This document shows, piece after piece, positions 9,615-17,178 of a stretch of DNA of 64,000 nucleotides. Numbering within the stretch: the first letter of the stretch is position 1; each line of letters starts with the position of its first letter. The translations under genes were made by a program, and so were the position numbers. The stretch is taken from assembly GCF_025847275.1 (NCBI RefSeq), contig NZ_JAOZEV010000003.1, forward strand, positions 62,001 through 126,000, given 5' to 3'. The DNA is from Flavobacterium frigoritolerans (lineage in GTDB: Bacteria > Bacteroidota > Bacteroidia > Flavobacteriales > Flavobacteriaceae). The notes under the pieces are model-generated. The model made no database searches, was not told the DNA's origin, and saw nothing but the letters and a program-made list of their open reading frames with translations.

Positions 9615-9890
9615 ATGAGTACTAAAGAAAAAGTAAAAGAAAGAGTTCGGGAAAAAGAAGCAATATCTTTTAATAACGAAATCATCGTTTATAATGACGA
9701 TGTAAATACTTTTGATCATGTAATAGAAACTTTAATTCGCGTGTGCAATCATACACCCGAACAAGCTGAGCAATGCTCTTTAATTGTACATTACAATGGA
9801 AAATGTACCGTAAAAACAGGCAGTATGGATAAATTAAAACCTCAATGTACCCAACTTCTTGAAGCTGGTTTAAGCGCTGAAATAGTTTAA
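9615..9890 (+). CDS. clpS: ATP-dependent Clp protease adaptor ClpS
   Basis: A 91-residue adaptor that delivers N-degron substrates to the Clp protease chaperone. The ClpS core is recognisable: YNDDVNTFDHVIETLIRVC followed by the EQAEQCSLIVHYNGKC helix and strand region. The N-terminal extension (KEKVKERVREKEA) is charged, as is usual. It is downstream of prmA in the same operon and is followed by a strong hairpin terminator. Confidence 0.95.
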   Translation: MSTKEKVKERVREKEAISFNNEIIVYNDDVNTFDHVIETLIRVCNHTPEQAEQCSLIVHYNGKCTVKTGSMDKLKPQCTQLLEAGLSAEIV

Positions 9891-9910
9891 TTTTATTATC
9901 AATAATCTAA

Positions 9911-9958
9911 GAAATAGTGTAATTTATTCTATATTTGAATAAAATACACTATTTTTTT
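9911..9958 (+). terminator. Terminator after clpS, overlapping the next promoter
   Basis: A 17-bp stem (AATAGTGTAATTTATTC paired with GAATAAAATACACTATT, one mismatch) ends in eight T. The T-run abuts the ATG of the next gene at 9960. Confidence 0.8.
9930..9937 (+). promoter_or_regulatory. -7 promoter box inside the terminator loop
   Basis: TATATTTG matches TAnnTTTG and lies at the tip of the hairpin at 9911-9958, 22 bases before the ATG at 9960. It would restart transcription with a very short leader. Confidence 0.5.
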
Positions 9959-9959
9959 T

Positions 9960-11231
9960 ATGGAAGAGTACGGAAAAATACTAATTATTGCAATGCCGAT
10001 TTTTTTATTATTAATTATAATCGAAAAATCTTATGGTTTATACATAAAACAAGACCATGTTCCTCTTATCGATAGCGTGTCTAGTGTAAGTTCCGGAATT
10101 ACAAATTCAGTAAAAGATGTTCTTGGTCTTACAATTACTTTTATTTCGTATGAATGGTTGGTTTCTAAAATTGCTATTTATCATATAGAAACTACTGTCC
10201 TCACCTATCTTATCGGCTTTTTTGTAATTGATTTTTATGGGTATTGGAGCCATCGTTTATCACACCAAATTAACTTTCTTTGGAACAAACATGCCATCCA
10301 TCATAGTAGCGAAGAATTTAATCTGGCTTGTGCTTTAAGACAACCCATAGCGAGTTTTGTAAACTTATTTACATTCTTGCTTATTCCTGCTGCATTACTT
10401 GGTATCCCTGCTAGTGTTATTGCTATTACATTACCTCTTCATTTGTTTTTACAGTTTTGGTATCATACCAAATATATCAAGAAAATGGGTGTTCTTGAGC
10501 ATATATTGGTAACTCCATCTCACCACAGAGTTCATCATGCTATAAATCCTGAATATTTAGACAAAAATCACTCACAGATATTTATATTTTGGGATAAACT
10601 TTTTGGTACTTTCCAAGAAGAGCTAGAATCTGTTCCGCCTGTTTTTGGAATTACAAGACCCGCAAATACCTGGAACCCAATACGAATTAATTTTCAGCAT
10701 CTTGCATTAATGATTAGCGATGCGTGGCGTGCTGAAAACTGGAAAGATAAATTTACAATTTGGTTTAAACCAACTGGTTGGCGTCCTGAAAATTTTGAAG
10801 AAAAATATCCTGTCAATAAAATAACTGATGTATATAATTATGCTAAATATGGAACAGACAACTCTATAAAACTCGTTTACTGGTCGATTACTCAAGTTAT
10901 GATAACCCTATTGTTTGTAAGCTATCTTTTTAGCAACATTGCAAAAATTGGTTTCCCAAATATCTTTTATTATGGCTTTTTTATTTTCATAACCATCTAC
11001 AGTTACACTGAATTAATGGATAAAAATCGTTTTGCCATTTTGTGGGAAAGCCTACGTTTAGTAACTGTTCTGGCAATTATTCTTTATTTTGGAGATTGGT
11101 TTGGACTTAATTCTGTTTTTCCTTTTGGCAATATTGTTGTTATCGGATATCATATTATCTCCCTATTAGTCACAATTTATTTTGTGAAAGTTGATTTCAA
11201 AAACATAAAACCAGTTCTGGTAAACTCTTAA
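9960..11231 (+). CDS. Fatty acid hydroxylase superfamily, alkylglycerol monooxygenase-like
   Basis: Integral-membrane di-iron oxygenase of the sterol desaturase/fatty acid hydroxylase superfamily. The histidine boxes are intact: H98-x3-H102, H111-x2-HH114-115 and HH188-189-x2-HH192-193. There are N-terminal membrane segments and, unlike short sterol desaturases, a further group of membrane helices after the catalytic region (about residues 305-415). That layout is known from alkylglycerol monooxygenase (TMEM195). The next gene, nine bases downstream, encodes a YhhN/TMEM86-type lysoplasmalogenase, supporting an ether-lipid role by inference. A sterol or carotenoid substrate remains possible. 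Confidence 0.85.
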   Translation: MEEYGKILIIAMPIFLLLIIIEKSYGLYIKQDHVPLIDSVSSVSSGITNSVKDVLGLTITFISYEWLVSKIAIYHIETTVLTYLIGFFVIDFYGYWSHRLSHQINFLWNKHAIHHSSEEFNLACALRQPIASFVNLFTFLLIPAALLGIPASVIAITLPLHLFLQFWYHTKYIKKMGVLEHILVTPSHHRVHHAINPEYLDKNHSQIFIFWDKLFGTFQEELESVPPVFGITRPANTWNPIRINFQHLALMISDAWRAENWKDKFTIWFKPTGWRPENFEEKYPVNKITDVYNYAKYGTDNSIKLVYWSITQVMITLLFVSYLFSNIAKIGFPNIFYYGFFIFITIYSYTELMDKNRFAILWESLRLVTVLAIILYFGDWFGLNSVFPFGNIVVIGYHIISLLVTIYFVKVDFKNIKPVLVNS

Positions 11232-11240
11232 AAACGAAAT

Positions 11241-11918
11241 ATGAAAAGCCCTTTACTCTTAAAATTCTATATTGGTTTTAGTTTTTTTTATCTTTTAATT
11301 CTTCTTTATAATCTTGAAAACATTGCTTGGTATTTAAAAGGATTACTTATCCCGATTTTATGGCTTGCTGTTTATTTTTCTGATGAATTCCCTTCTAAAA
11401 AAATTCTGCTTGGCGCTTTGTTATTCTCATGGATTGGTGATGTGATTTTATTATTCGCTAATATTGCTGAAATCTATTTTATATTAGGCTTGGTCGCATT
11501 TCTAATATCTCACGTTATTTATATCATTCTGTTTAACAAACAAAACAAACCTTACGTTTCTAAAAACAAAGGGGTTTTCTATATTGGCTTAATCGCTATT
11601 GTAATTTATTTAGCTTCTATGCTTACTGTTTTATTACCAAAACTTGGTGATTTACAACTTCCTGTGATCGTTTATGCATTAACTATATCAACAATGCTTT
11701 TGTATGCTTTTAGCGGGTATTTAATTTGGAAGAAACCTGCAAATACCTACATTCTTGTTGGAGCTATTATTTTTGTCATTTCAGATAGTATTCTGGCAAT
11801 GGATAAATTTTATGAACCTATTTATAAAAGTTCATTTTTTATCATGCTTACTTATCTTATGGCACAATATCTGATTGTAATTGGTATTTTAAAACTGAAT
11901 TCAGTAAAAACAAAATAA
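11241..11918 (+). CDS. YhhN family membrane protein (lysoplasmalogenase-like)
   Basis: A 225-residue polytopic protein with about eight membrane helices. It belongs by pattern to the YhhN/TMEM86 family, whose human member TMEM86B hydrolyses the vinyl-ether bond of lysoplasmalogens. Typical family elements include the FSWIGDVILLF segment near residue 70 with its conserved aspartate and FVISDSILAMDKF near residue 180. It is co-transcribed with the AGMO-like oxygenase (nine-base gap). The bacterial substrate is not known. Confidence 0.82.
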   Translation: MKSPLLLKFYIGFSFFYLLILLYNLENIAWYLKGLLIPILWLAVYFSDEFPSKKILLGALLFSWIGDVILLFANIAEIYFILGLVAFLISHVIYIILFNKQNKPYVSKNKGVFYIGLIAIVIYLASMLTVLLPKLGDLQLPVIVYALTISTMLLYAFSGYLIWKKPANTYILVGAIIFVISDSILAMDKFYEPIYKSSFFIMLTYLMAQYLIVIGILKLNSVKTK

Positions 11919-12011
11919 AGCACTAATAATACGGATTAAAGAGATTTACACAGTTTTTTTGCACGCAGATTTAGCAGATTTTATTTTAATTATATCCAAT
12001 CACTTTACGAA

Positions 12012-12160
12012 AGGAACGCGGATTTAACGGATTCGCTAAAGCGAAAACACGGATTAAAACGGATTTTCTCCTTTTCCAGAAACTTTGAGATTGGGATTCT
12101 TTTTAAAAAATCCGTTTTAATCCGCGTCTTTACTTTTGTAAATTTATCTCATCTGCGTAC
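12012..12160. repeat. Dispersed GCGGAT/ATCCGC palindromic repeat, copy 2
   Basis: This lies in the 327-base gap 11919-12245. Inverted arms centred on GGATTAAAACGGATTTT (about 12047-12067) and AAAATCCGTTTTAATCC (about 12107-12127) match with a single mismatch. It shares with copy 1 (830-962) the stretch CTTTTxTAAAT after the right arm. Degenerate GCAGATTTAGCAGATT sequence precedes it at about 11970. No ORF is present. Confidence 0.75.
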
Positions 12161-12215
12161 TTATATAGGCAATTTAAGTTTAAAACTTTCTTTTAATCTG
12201 TGACTAAAAACCATT

Positions 12216-12223
12216 TATATTTG
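12216..12223 (+). promoter_or_regulatory. -7 promoter box for the small lipoprotein
   Basis: TATATTTG, an exact consensus match, is 23 bases before the ATG at 12246. Confidence 0.6.
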
Positions 12224-12245
12224 CATCATAAAACTGCCAAAAATC

Positions 12246-12695
12246 ATGAAAAAAATAGCTCTTTTTATAATCTTACTTATTACTGCTACATCTTGTGTGA
12301 GTACAAAATCTACTTTAAAAAATGTAGATGATAATGCGCCAAACTTAACTTTAAACAAAGACAATACGTTTATAATTACAGCATATAGTAAAGACAAGAA
12401 GTATGGTTATGACAAAGATTACCCTGTAAATATATTCTATAGAACATCTAAAGATGAAGTCATTAACCAACAACGTTTTTTAAACGCTCTGGCTGGACCA
12501 AATGGTGAAAAGATAACGTATACTAAACTCGAAAGTTGCTGTCCTTTCCCTAGCAAAAGAAGCGATATGGGAGCAGGTTTTCTTGATGTTTATGAAATAA
12601 AATGGGAAGGACAAAAAAAACCAATCAATTTATATCTTAATATCTACGAAAAAGGAGTTTTGATGGTTCCGCTTGGATTGACTTTAAAAAAATAG
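12246..12695 (+). CDS. Small lipoprotein of unknown function
   Basis: A 149-residue lipoprotein with signal MKKIALFIILLITATSC; the lipobox Cys is residue 17. The mature protein contains IITAYSKDKKYGYDKDYPVN, FLNALAGPNGE, LESCCPF with a double cysteine, and a C-terminal strand-rich end. As I recall, similar short flavobacterial proteins are often labelled KDO-8-phosphate synthase, probably because they lie near kdsA; this one has no aldolase motifs. It has its own promoter. Function unknown. Confidence 0.78.
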   Translation: MKKIALFIILLITATSCVSTKSTLKNVDDNAPNLTLNKDNTFIITAYSKDKKYGYDKDYPVNIFYRTSKDEVINQQRFLNALAGPNGEKITYTKLESCCPFPSKRSDMGAGFLDVYEIKWEGQKKPINLYLNIYEKGVLMVPLGLTLKK

Positions 12696-12789
12696 AAGAA
12701 AGACCTAAAGAGGAAAGAAACAAGACCAGGAGAAACAAAACTTAAAGATGATAGACTTGAAAGAGAACGATTCTTTTTAAAACTATAAA

Positions 12790-13122
12790 ATGCTAAATAT
12801 TGCACCTTTTATTTTAATAATTTTACCTACACTATTTCAATTAATAGTTGGATCAAAAATTATTTTCAGCAAAAAACCAACTAAACTTAAATTTGGAAAA
12901 ATAAGTTTAATGAGTTTCATTTTCCAAATTATTTTTTCTATTGCAGCTATTTTCATTGCCAATTATAGTCTTTCAAAATATTATAATCAACATTCAAACT
13001 CAAGATGCGGAATGCCTTTATTAGGAATTCTAGCGAGTGTTGTTTTTTGTATTATTGTTCTGTGTATTATTATACTTCTTCAATTTTTAATTAAAAAATG
13101 GAAAGAAAGAAAAGCTAAATAG
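12790..13122 (+). CDS. Small integral membrane protein, unknown
   Basis: A 110-residue protein with three or four hydrophobic helices (about 2-25, 38-60, 74-100) and a basic C-terminus KKWKERKAK. I recognise no family. It starts 94 bases after the lipoprotein stop, in the region between that gene and kdsA. Confidence 0.55.
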   Translation: MLNIAPFILIILPTLFQLIVGSKIIFSKKPTKLKFGKISLMSFIFQIIFSIAAIFIANYSLSKYYNQHSNSRCGMPLLGILASVVFCIIVLCIIILLQFLIKKWKERKAK

Positions 13123-13138
13123 GTTGCAAAAAATTAAT

Positions 13139-13309
13139 ATGTATCACCTACTCGATTTCAGTTCTCTTTATCCTGATTTTTTTATTTCTAGAGTTCAAAT
13201 GCTAATTGGCATTCATATTTTTATAAATACGCTGTTTTATCTGGGACAAATTTTGTTTGGGATTTTTTATATAAAACTCTGGAAGACAATAATTGTTAGT
13301 GTCAAATGA
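13139..13309 (+). CDS. Possible very short membrane protein
   Basis: A 56-residue frame from ATG 13139 (a TTG at 13124 would add five residues) with a hydrophobic stretch LIGIHIFINTLFYLGQILF. It follows the preceding small membrane gene closely. No known motif; it could be a remnant or chance ORF. Confidence 0.28.
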   Translation: MYHLLDFSSLYPDFFISRVQMLIGIHIFINTLFYLGQILFGIFYIKLWKTIIVSVK

Positions 13310-13419
13310 AATCCTTAATTCTCCTACAAACTAAGAAAAGTATACTTTAAAACACACTAACGATTAGATATGATAAATATCATTAATTAGTTTCTAGCAA
13401 TGAATTAATATTGCCCTTA

Positions 13420-13612
13420 CTTATTTCACTTTACCTTTATTTTTATAACTGTTCAGTGAACTGAGTTTAAAGTGGAAACCATTTTTAAAAGCTTATTTTT
13501 TTTCAGGATTTGCAAAGCAATCAGCTGTGGCTTACGTAAAGAGTGAGAAAAAAGGTTTTAGAGAAAAATAGTACAATGGATAGCAGGAAATGCTCGTTAA
13601 AAAATTCCTAAT
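13420..13612. other. Unexplained intergenic element upstream of kdsA, possible ncRNA or repeat
   Basis: Within the 361-base gap 13310-13670, this stretch is more balanced in base composition than ordinary flavobacterial spacer and has no ORF. It contains short hairpins such as AGC-TGTG-GCT and AGCA-GGAAA-TGCT and purine-rich linkers (AAGAGTGAGAAAAAAGG). I recall similar sequence between genes in other flavobacteria, but cannot verify it here. Confidence 0.4.
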
Positions 13613-13640
13613 TCTTAATCTGTAAATCGTAAATCATAAC

Positions 13641-13648
13641 TACCTTTG
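13641..13648 (+). promoter_or_regulatory. -7 promoter box for kdsA
   Basis: TACCTTTG, an exact TAnnTTTG match, is 22 bases before the kdsA ATG. Confidence 0.65.
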
Positions 13649-13670
13649 CACTGTCTTAAAAATTCATACT

Positions 13671-14489
13671 ATGAACATACAACATATTCCACAAATTAAA
13701 CATACTGATAGCGGTAATTTCTTTTTATTAGCTGGGCCTTGTGCCATTGAAGGTGAAGAAATGGCGATGCGTATTGCTGAAAAACTAATTGGTATTACCG
13801 ACAAACTACAGATTCCTTATGTTTTTAAGGGGTCATTTAAAAAAGCTAACCGTTCTAGAATCGATAGTTTCTCTGGAATTGGTGACGAAAAAGCATTAAA
13901 AATTCTAAGAAAAGTTTCTGAAACTTTTCATGTTCCTACTGTAACTGACATTCATACTAATGAGGATGCTGAAATGGCTGCTCAATATGTTGATGTTTTG
14001 CAAATTCCTGCATTCTTAGTACGCCAAACAGATCTTGTTGTGGCTGCTGCTAATACTGGAAAGGTAGTAAACTTAAAAAAAGGACAATTTATGAGTCCTG
14101 AAAGCATGAAACATGCCGTACAAAAAGTATTGGATTGTAACAACCAAAACGTTATGGTTACTGATCGTGGTACTATGTTTGGTTACCAAGACATGATTGT
14201 AGATTATAGAGGAATACCTACTATGCAACAATATGCGACTACAGTTCTTGATGTAACGCATTCATTACAACAGCCGAATCAAACTGTAGGTGTAACTGGC
14301 GGAAGACCTGATATGATCGAAACTGTTGCCAAAGCTGGTATTGCAGTAGGTGTTGATGGTATTTTTATCGAAACTCATTTTGACCCGGCTAACGCCAAAA
14401 GTGATGGTGCAAACATGTTGCATTTAGACTATTTTGAAGATTTAATGACAAAACTGGTTGCCATCAGAAAAACCATTAATCAATTTTAA
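13671..14489 (+). CDS. kdsA: 3-deoxy-D-manno-octulosonate 8-phosphate synthase
   Basis: Condenses phosphoenolpyruvate with arabinose 5-phosphate to KDO-8-phosphate for the lipopolysaccharide core. Family motifs: LLAGPCAIEGEEMAMRIAE (residues 18-36), FKGSFKKANRSRIDSFSG (50-70), TDIHTNEDAEMAAQYVDVLQ, and GVDGIFIETHFDPANAKSDG near the C-terminus. The length of 272 is typical. The Cys in GPCA may be a metal ligand, as in metal-dependent KdsA forms. The next gene begins 16 bases downstream. Confidence 0.96.
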   Translation: MNIQHIPQIKHTDSGNFFLLAGPCAIEGEEMAMRIAEKLIGITDKLQIPYVFKGSFKKANRSRIDSFSGIGDEKALKILRKVSETFHVPTVTDIHTNEDAEMAAQYVDVLQIPAFLVRQTDLVVAAANTGKVVNLKKGQFMSPESMKHAVQKVLDCNNQNVMVTDRGTMFGYQDMIVDYRGIPTMQQYATTVLDVTHSLQQPNQTVGVTGGRPDMIETVAKAGIAVGVDGIFIETHFDPANAKSDGANMLHLDYFEDLMTKLVAIRKTINQF

Positions 14490-14505
14490 TTTTAAACTTA
14501 TTACA

Positions 14506-15402
14506 TTGAAAACTAATTTTATTTTATTTTTCTTGTTGTGTTTTTCAGTAAATACTTTTGCACAAGAACAAATAGCAGTACAAGACAAATACACAGCACA
14601 TAATAAAGGAAAATTCTTTGTTTCTTGGGGTGGTAACAGAGAAAGTTACAGTAAATCAGACGTTAACTTTAGAGGTAAAGATTACAATTTTACAGTAGAG
14701 AATATGTCTGCTCATGATAAACCAAAAGGATGGCATATGGATTATGTTAATCCTGCAAGAATGACCATTCCTCAAACGAATCTACGTTTAGGTTATTTTT
14801 TCAGCGATCATTACAGTGTAACGATTGGTGTAGACCACATGAAATATGTAATGAACCAAAATCAAACAGCTAATGTTACTGGTTATATTAATTTACCTGC
14901 TGATCAAGCTGGGTCTTATTACAACGGAAATTATAATAGTACACCTGTAGATATGTCTTTACATGGTGCTCAGGAAGGTGGTTCTATTCAGGGAAATCCT
15001 CCTGCTTTTTTAATGTACGAACACACAGATGGCTTGAACTATGTTAATACTGAAGTTTCAAGACATGATGATATTTCAAAATGGCTTGGTTTACCTAATA
15101 CAGATAAATTTCAAGTTAACTTAACCGAAGGTTTAGGTGCTGGAATTTTATTTCCTAAAACAAATACAACACTTCTAGGAAAAGATCGTCATGATGATTT
15201 TCACGTTTCTGGATATGGCGTATCTGCAAAAGCGGGAATTAACTTAACTTTCTTCAAACATTTTTATATTCAAGGAGAGTTAAAAGGTGGTTATATCAAC
15301 ATGCAAGACATTAAAACTACTAAAAGTAGTGATGATAGTGCTTCTCAAGACTTTTTCTTTTTCCAGAGAATTATTGCTTTCGGAGGTATCTTCAGAATAT
15401 AA
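14506..15402 (+). CDS. Outer-membrane beta-barrel-like protein, unknown
   Basis: The start is taken as TTG 14506 because it gives a clean signal peptide MKTNFILFFLLCFSVNTFA followed by Gln; a start at 14458 would overlap kdsA and bury the signal. The mature ~280 residues alternate as amphipathic strands (LRLGYFFSDHYSVTIGVDHMKY, AGINLTFFKHFYIQGELKGG) and end in FRI, which fits a small outer-membrane barrel. It probably shares the kdsA transcript and has its own terminator. No specific function recognised. Confidence 0.72.
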   Translation: MKTNFILFFLLCFSVNTFAQEQIAVQDKYTAHNKGKFFVSWGGNRESYSKSDVNFRGKDYNFTVENMSAHDKPKGWHMDYVNPARMTIPQTNLRLGYFFSDHYSVTIGVDHMKYVMNQNQTANVTGYINLPADQAGSYYNGNYNSTPVDMSLHGAQEGGSIQGNPPAFLMYEHTDGLNYVNTEVSRHDDISKWLGLPNTDKFQVNLTEGLGAGILFPKTNTTLLGKDRHDDFHVSGYGVSAKAGINLTFFKHFYIQGELKGGYINMQDIKTTKSSDDSASQDFFFFQRIIAFGGIFRI

Positions 15403-15414
15403 TTTACAAATTCA

Positions 15415-15452
15415 TAAAAAATAGTCATCATTTTATTTGGTGACTATTTTTT
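15415..15452 (+). terminator. Terminator after the barrel-like gene
   Basis: The stem AAATAGTCA(TCA) paired with (TTGG)TGACTATTT is followed by a long T-run. Confidence 0.8.
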
Positions 15453-15460
15453 TTATCTTT

Positions 15461-15479
15461 TACTTTGTAATTCAAAGTA
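15461..15479. promoter_or_regulatory. Palindromic operator, copy 1
   Basis: TACTTTG-TAATT-CAAAGTA has perfect 7-bp arms with a 5-base spacer. It ends six bases before the start codon of the first gene of the CreD module. Its left arm resembles a -7 box with one base missing. The same palindrome overlaps an exact -7 box at 17132-17150. Confidence 0.65.
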
Positions 15480-15485
15480 CTTTAT

Positions 15486-16091
15486 ATGGAAGATAAATAT
15501 TTACAGGATATTACTGAAATAAAAAACATGATGAATAAATCTTCTCAGTTTATTTCATTAAGTGGTTTATCAGGAATTATGGCAGGAATATATGCTCTTA
15601 TTGGCGCTCATATTGCCAATGGTCTTATTGAGAGTCATGCGGCTTATTATGTAACTCTGGAAAGTAAAACTTTCAAGTTAATTGTATTAACTGCTTTTTT
15701 AGTATTATTATTCTCTATTGTAACTGCTGCGATATTAACTGCTAGCAAAGCAAAAAAACAAGGAGAGAAAATATGGAATTCTACTTCGAAAAGAGTATTA
15801 GTTAATTTTTTGATTCCACTTGTTACTGGTGGTATTTTCGGCTTACTTTTGCTCCGAAATGGTTATTATGGCTTAATTGCTCCTGTCACTCTCCTATTTT
15901 ACGGATTAGCTTGTGTAAATGCTAGTAAATATACTTTGAGAGATGTACGCTATTTAGGAATTACTATAATTATTCTGGGGTTAATTGCAACTGAATTCTC
16001 TGGTTATGCTTTAGAATTTTGGGCATTAGGTTTTGGTGTTTGCCATATTCTATACGGAAGTATTATGTATTTTAAATACGATAGGAAATAA
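15486..16091 (+). CDS. Six-helix membrane protein of unknown function
   Basis: A 201-residue polytopic membrane protein with a short cytoplasmic head (MEDKYLQDITEIKNMM) and about six helices. It is the first gene of the module containing the winged-helix regulator and CreD. From memory, similar proteins often accompany HTH_34-type regulators in Bacteroidota. The palindromic operator lies immediately upstream, so it is probably controlled by the regulator two genes downstream. Confidence 0.7.
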   Translation: MEDKYLQDITEIKNMMNKSSQFISLSGLSGIMAGIYALIGAHIANGLIESHAAYYVTLESKTFKLIVLTAFLVLLFSIVTAAILTASKAKKQGEKIWNSTSKRVLVNFLIPLVTGGIFGLLLLRNGYYGLIAPVTLLFYGLACVNASKYTLRDVRYLGITIIILGLIATEFSGYALEFWALGFGVCHILYGSIMYFKYDRK

Positions 16092-16123
16092 TCTTTATTT
16101 GTCATAACTCTAAAAAGTAAAAC

Positions 16124-16813
16124 ATGAAAAAATTTAAATACATTTTCGCTGGGGTTACCTTAATCATTAGCTTTTGCTTTGCTTTATACATTACAAAACA
16201 GTTTTTCCCGAGCAATCCTTTTTCGAAAACAACAGCTGAAAATCCAAAGTTAAAGGACAATCTTTTGGACAAAATTCATCCGGGCGATTTAATTTTTCAA
16301 ACCTCAGAATCTAGCCAATGTGAAGCTGTGAGAATTGCTACAAATTCTAAATTTTCTCATTGTGGAATCGTTTATATTTTAGATGGCAAACGTTTTGTTT
16401 TTGAAGCTGTACAACCTGTAAAATTAACTCCTCTTGATGAATGGATTCAACATGGTAAGGATCAAGATTTTCTTGTAAAAAGATTAAAAGATACAACTGC
16501 TTTAACTCCTATTGCTGTTGAAAAAATGGAGATTTATAGTCGACATTTTCTTAATAGTGACTATGATTCTTATTTTGGTTGGTCTGATGATAAAATGTAT
16601 TGCTCTGAATTAATTTGGAAAATTTATAAAAATGGAGCTGGTATCGAATTATGCCCATTGCAGAAATTAAAGGATTTTAACCTAACTGATTCAAGAGTTA
16701 AAGCTAAATTAAAAGAACGATATGGGAACAATATTCCGCTTGAGGAAGATGTTGTTGCTCCTTCGAACATTGTGGATTCGAAATTATTAAAAACCGTAAT
16801 TGATACCTATTAA
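16124..16813 (+). CDS. YiiX/YebB-like permuted NlpC/P60 cysteine hydrolase
   Basis: A 229-residue exported or membrane-tethered hydrolase. An N-terminal hydrophobic helix (residues 5-24) precedes the domain. The order of catalytic motifs is permuted: FSHCGIVY with His79 comes before MYCSELIWK with the presumed nucleophile Cys160, as in the YiiX-like papain-fold group. HPGDLIFQ near residue 52 is also typical. Substrates may be peptide or acyl/amide bonds in the envelope. It lies 32 bases after the membrane gene and only three bases before the regulator, so it is clearly in one operon. Confidence 0.82.
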   Translation: MKKFKYIFAGVTLIISFCFALYITKQFFPSNPFSKTTAENPKLKDNLLDKIHPGDLIFQTSESSQCEAVRIATNSKFSHCGIVYILDGKRFVFEAVQPVKLTPLDEWIQHGKDQDFLVKRLKDTTALTPIAVEKMEIYSRHFLNSDYDSYFGWSDDKMYCSELIWKIYKNGAGIELCPLQKLKDFNLTDSRVKAKLKERYGNNIPLEEDVVAPSNIVDSKLLKTVIDTY

Positions 16814-16816
16814 AAA

Positions 16817-17113
16817 TTGAAAAGCATCATTCAAAATATAAATAAAGCCTTTGATCATCGAATTCGACTTGGAATCATGTCTGTATTGATGGTCAATGAT
16901 TCGGCTGATTTTAGTACTCTGAAAGAGCTTTTAGGCGTTACTGATGGTAACCTGGCTAGTCATGCTAAAGCATTAGAACTAGAAAACTATATAGAGATAC
17001 AAAAACAATTTATTGGCAAAAAACCCAACACTAGTTATAGGGCTACCAAAGATGGTAAACTTGCATTTGTTGCACATATTGACGCTCTTGAAAAATTGAT
17101 ACAGAAGAAATAA
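16817..17113 (+). CDS. Winged-helix transcriptional regulator (HTH_34 / MarR-like)
   Basis: A 98-residue DNA-binding protein starting at TTG 16817, three bases after the hydrolase stop. It consists of a single winged helix: FDHRIRLGIMSVLMVND, the recognition-helix region LKELLGVTDGNLASHAKALE, then the wing IQKQFIGKKPNTSYRAT. It has no sensor domain. Palindromes upstream of the first gene and just downstream of this gene, both at promoters, are likely its binding sites. The family often accompanies creD in Bacteroidota. Confidence 0.85.
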   Translation: MKSIIQNINKAFDHRIRLGIMSVLMVNDSADFSTLKELLGVTDGNLASHAKALELENYIEIQKQFIGKKPNTSYRATKDGKLAFVAHIDALEKLIQKK

Positions 17114-17131
17114 CGCCTTTTTTTTACCTTT

Positions 17132-17150
17132 TAACTTTGAAATACAAAGT
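17132..17150 (+). promoter_or_regulatory. Palindromic operator copy 2 overlapping a -7 box
   Basis: TAACTTTG (17132-17139) is an exact TAnnTTTG promoter box. It is also the left half of ACTTTG-AAATA-CAAAGT, the same palindrome as at 15461-15479. It would drive the Coq4-like, small membrane and creD genes, with repression by occlusion. Confidence 0.65.
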
Positions 17151-17178
17151 ACTTTAGAAAAAAACTAACCGAAAAAAT

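Noticed and set aside
12246..12695. Naming the lipoprotein a KDO-8-phosphate synthase
   Set aside because: It has no aldolase motifs; the true kdsA is at 13671-14489.
14458..14505. Longer start of the barrel-like protein
   Set aside because: It overlaps kdsA and places extra residues before an otherwise perfect signal peptide.
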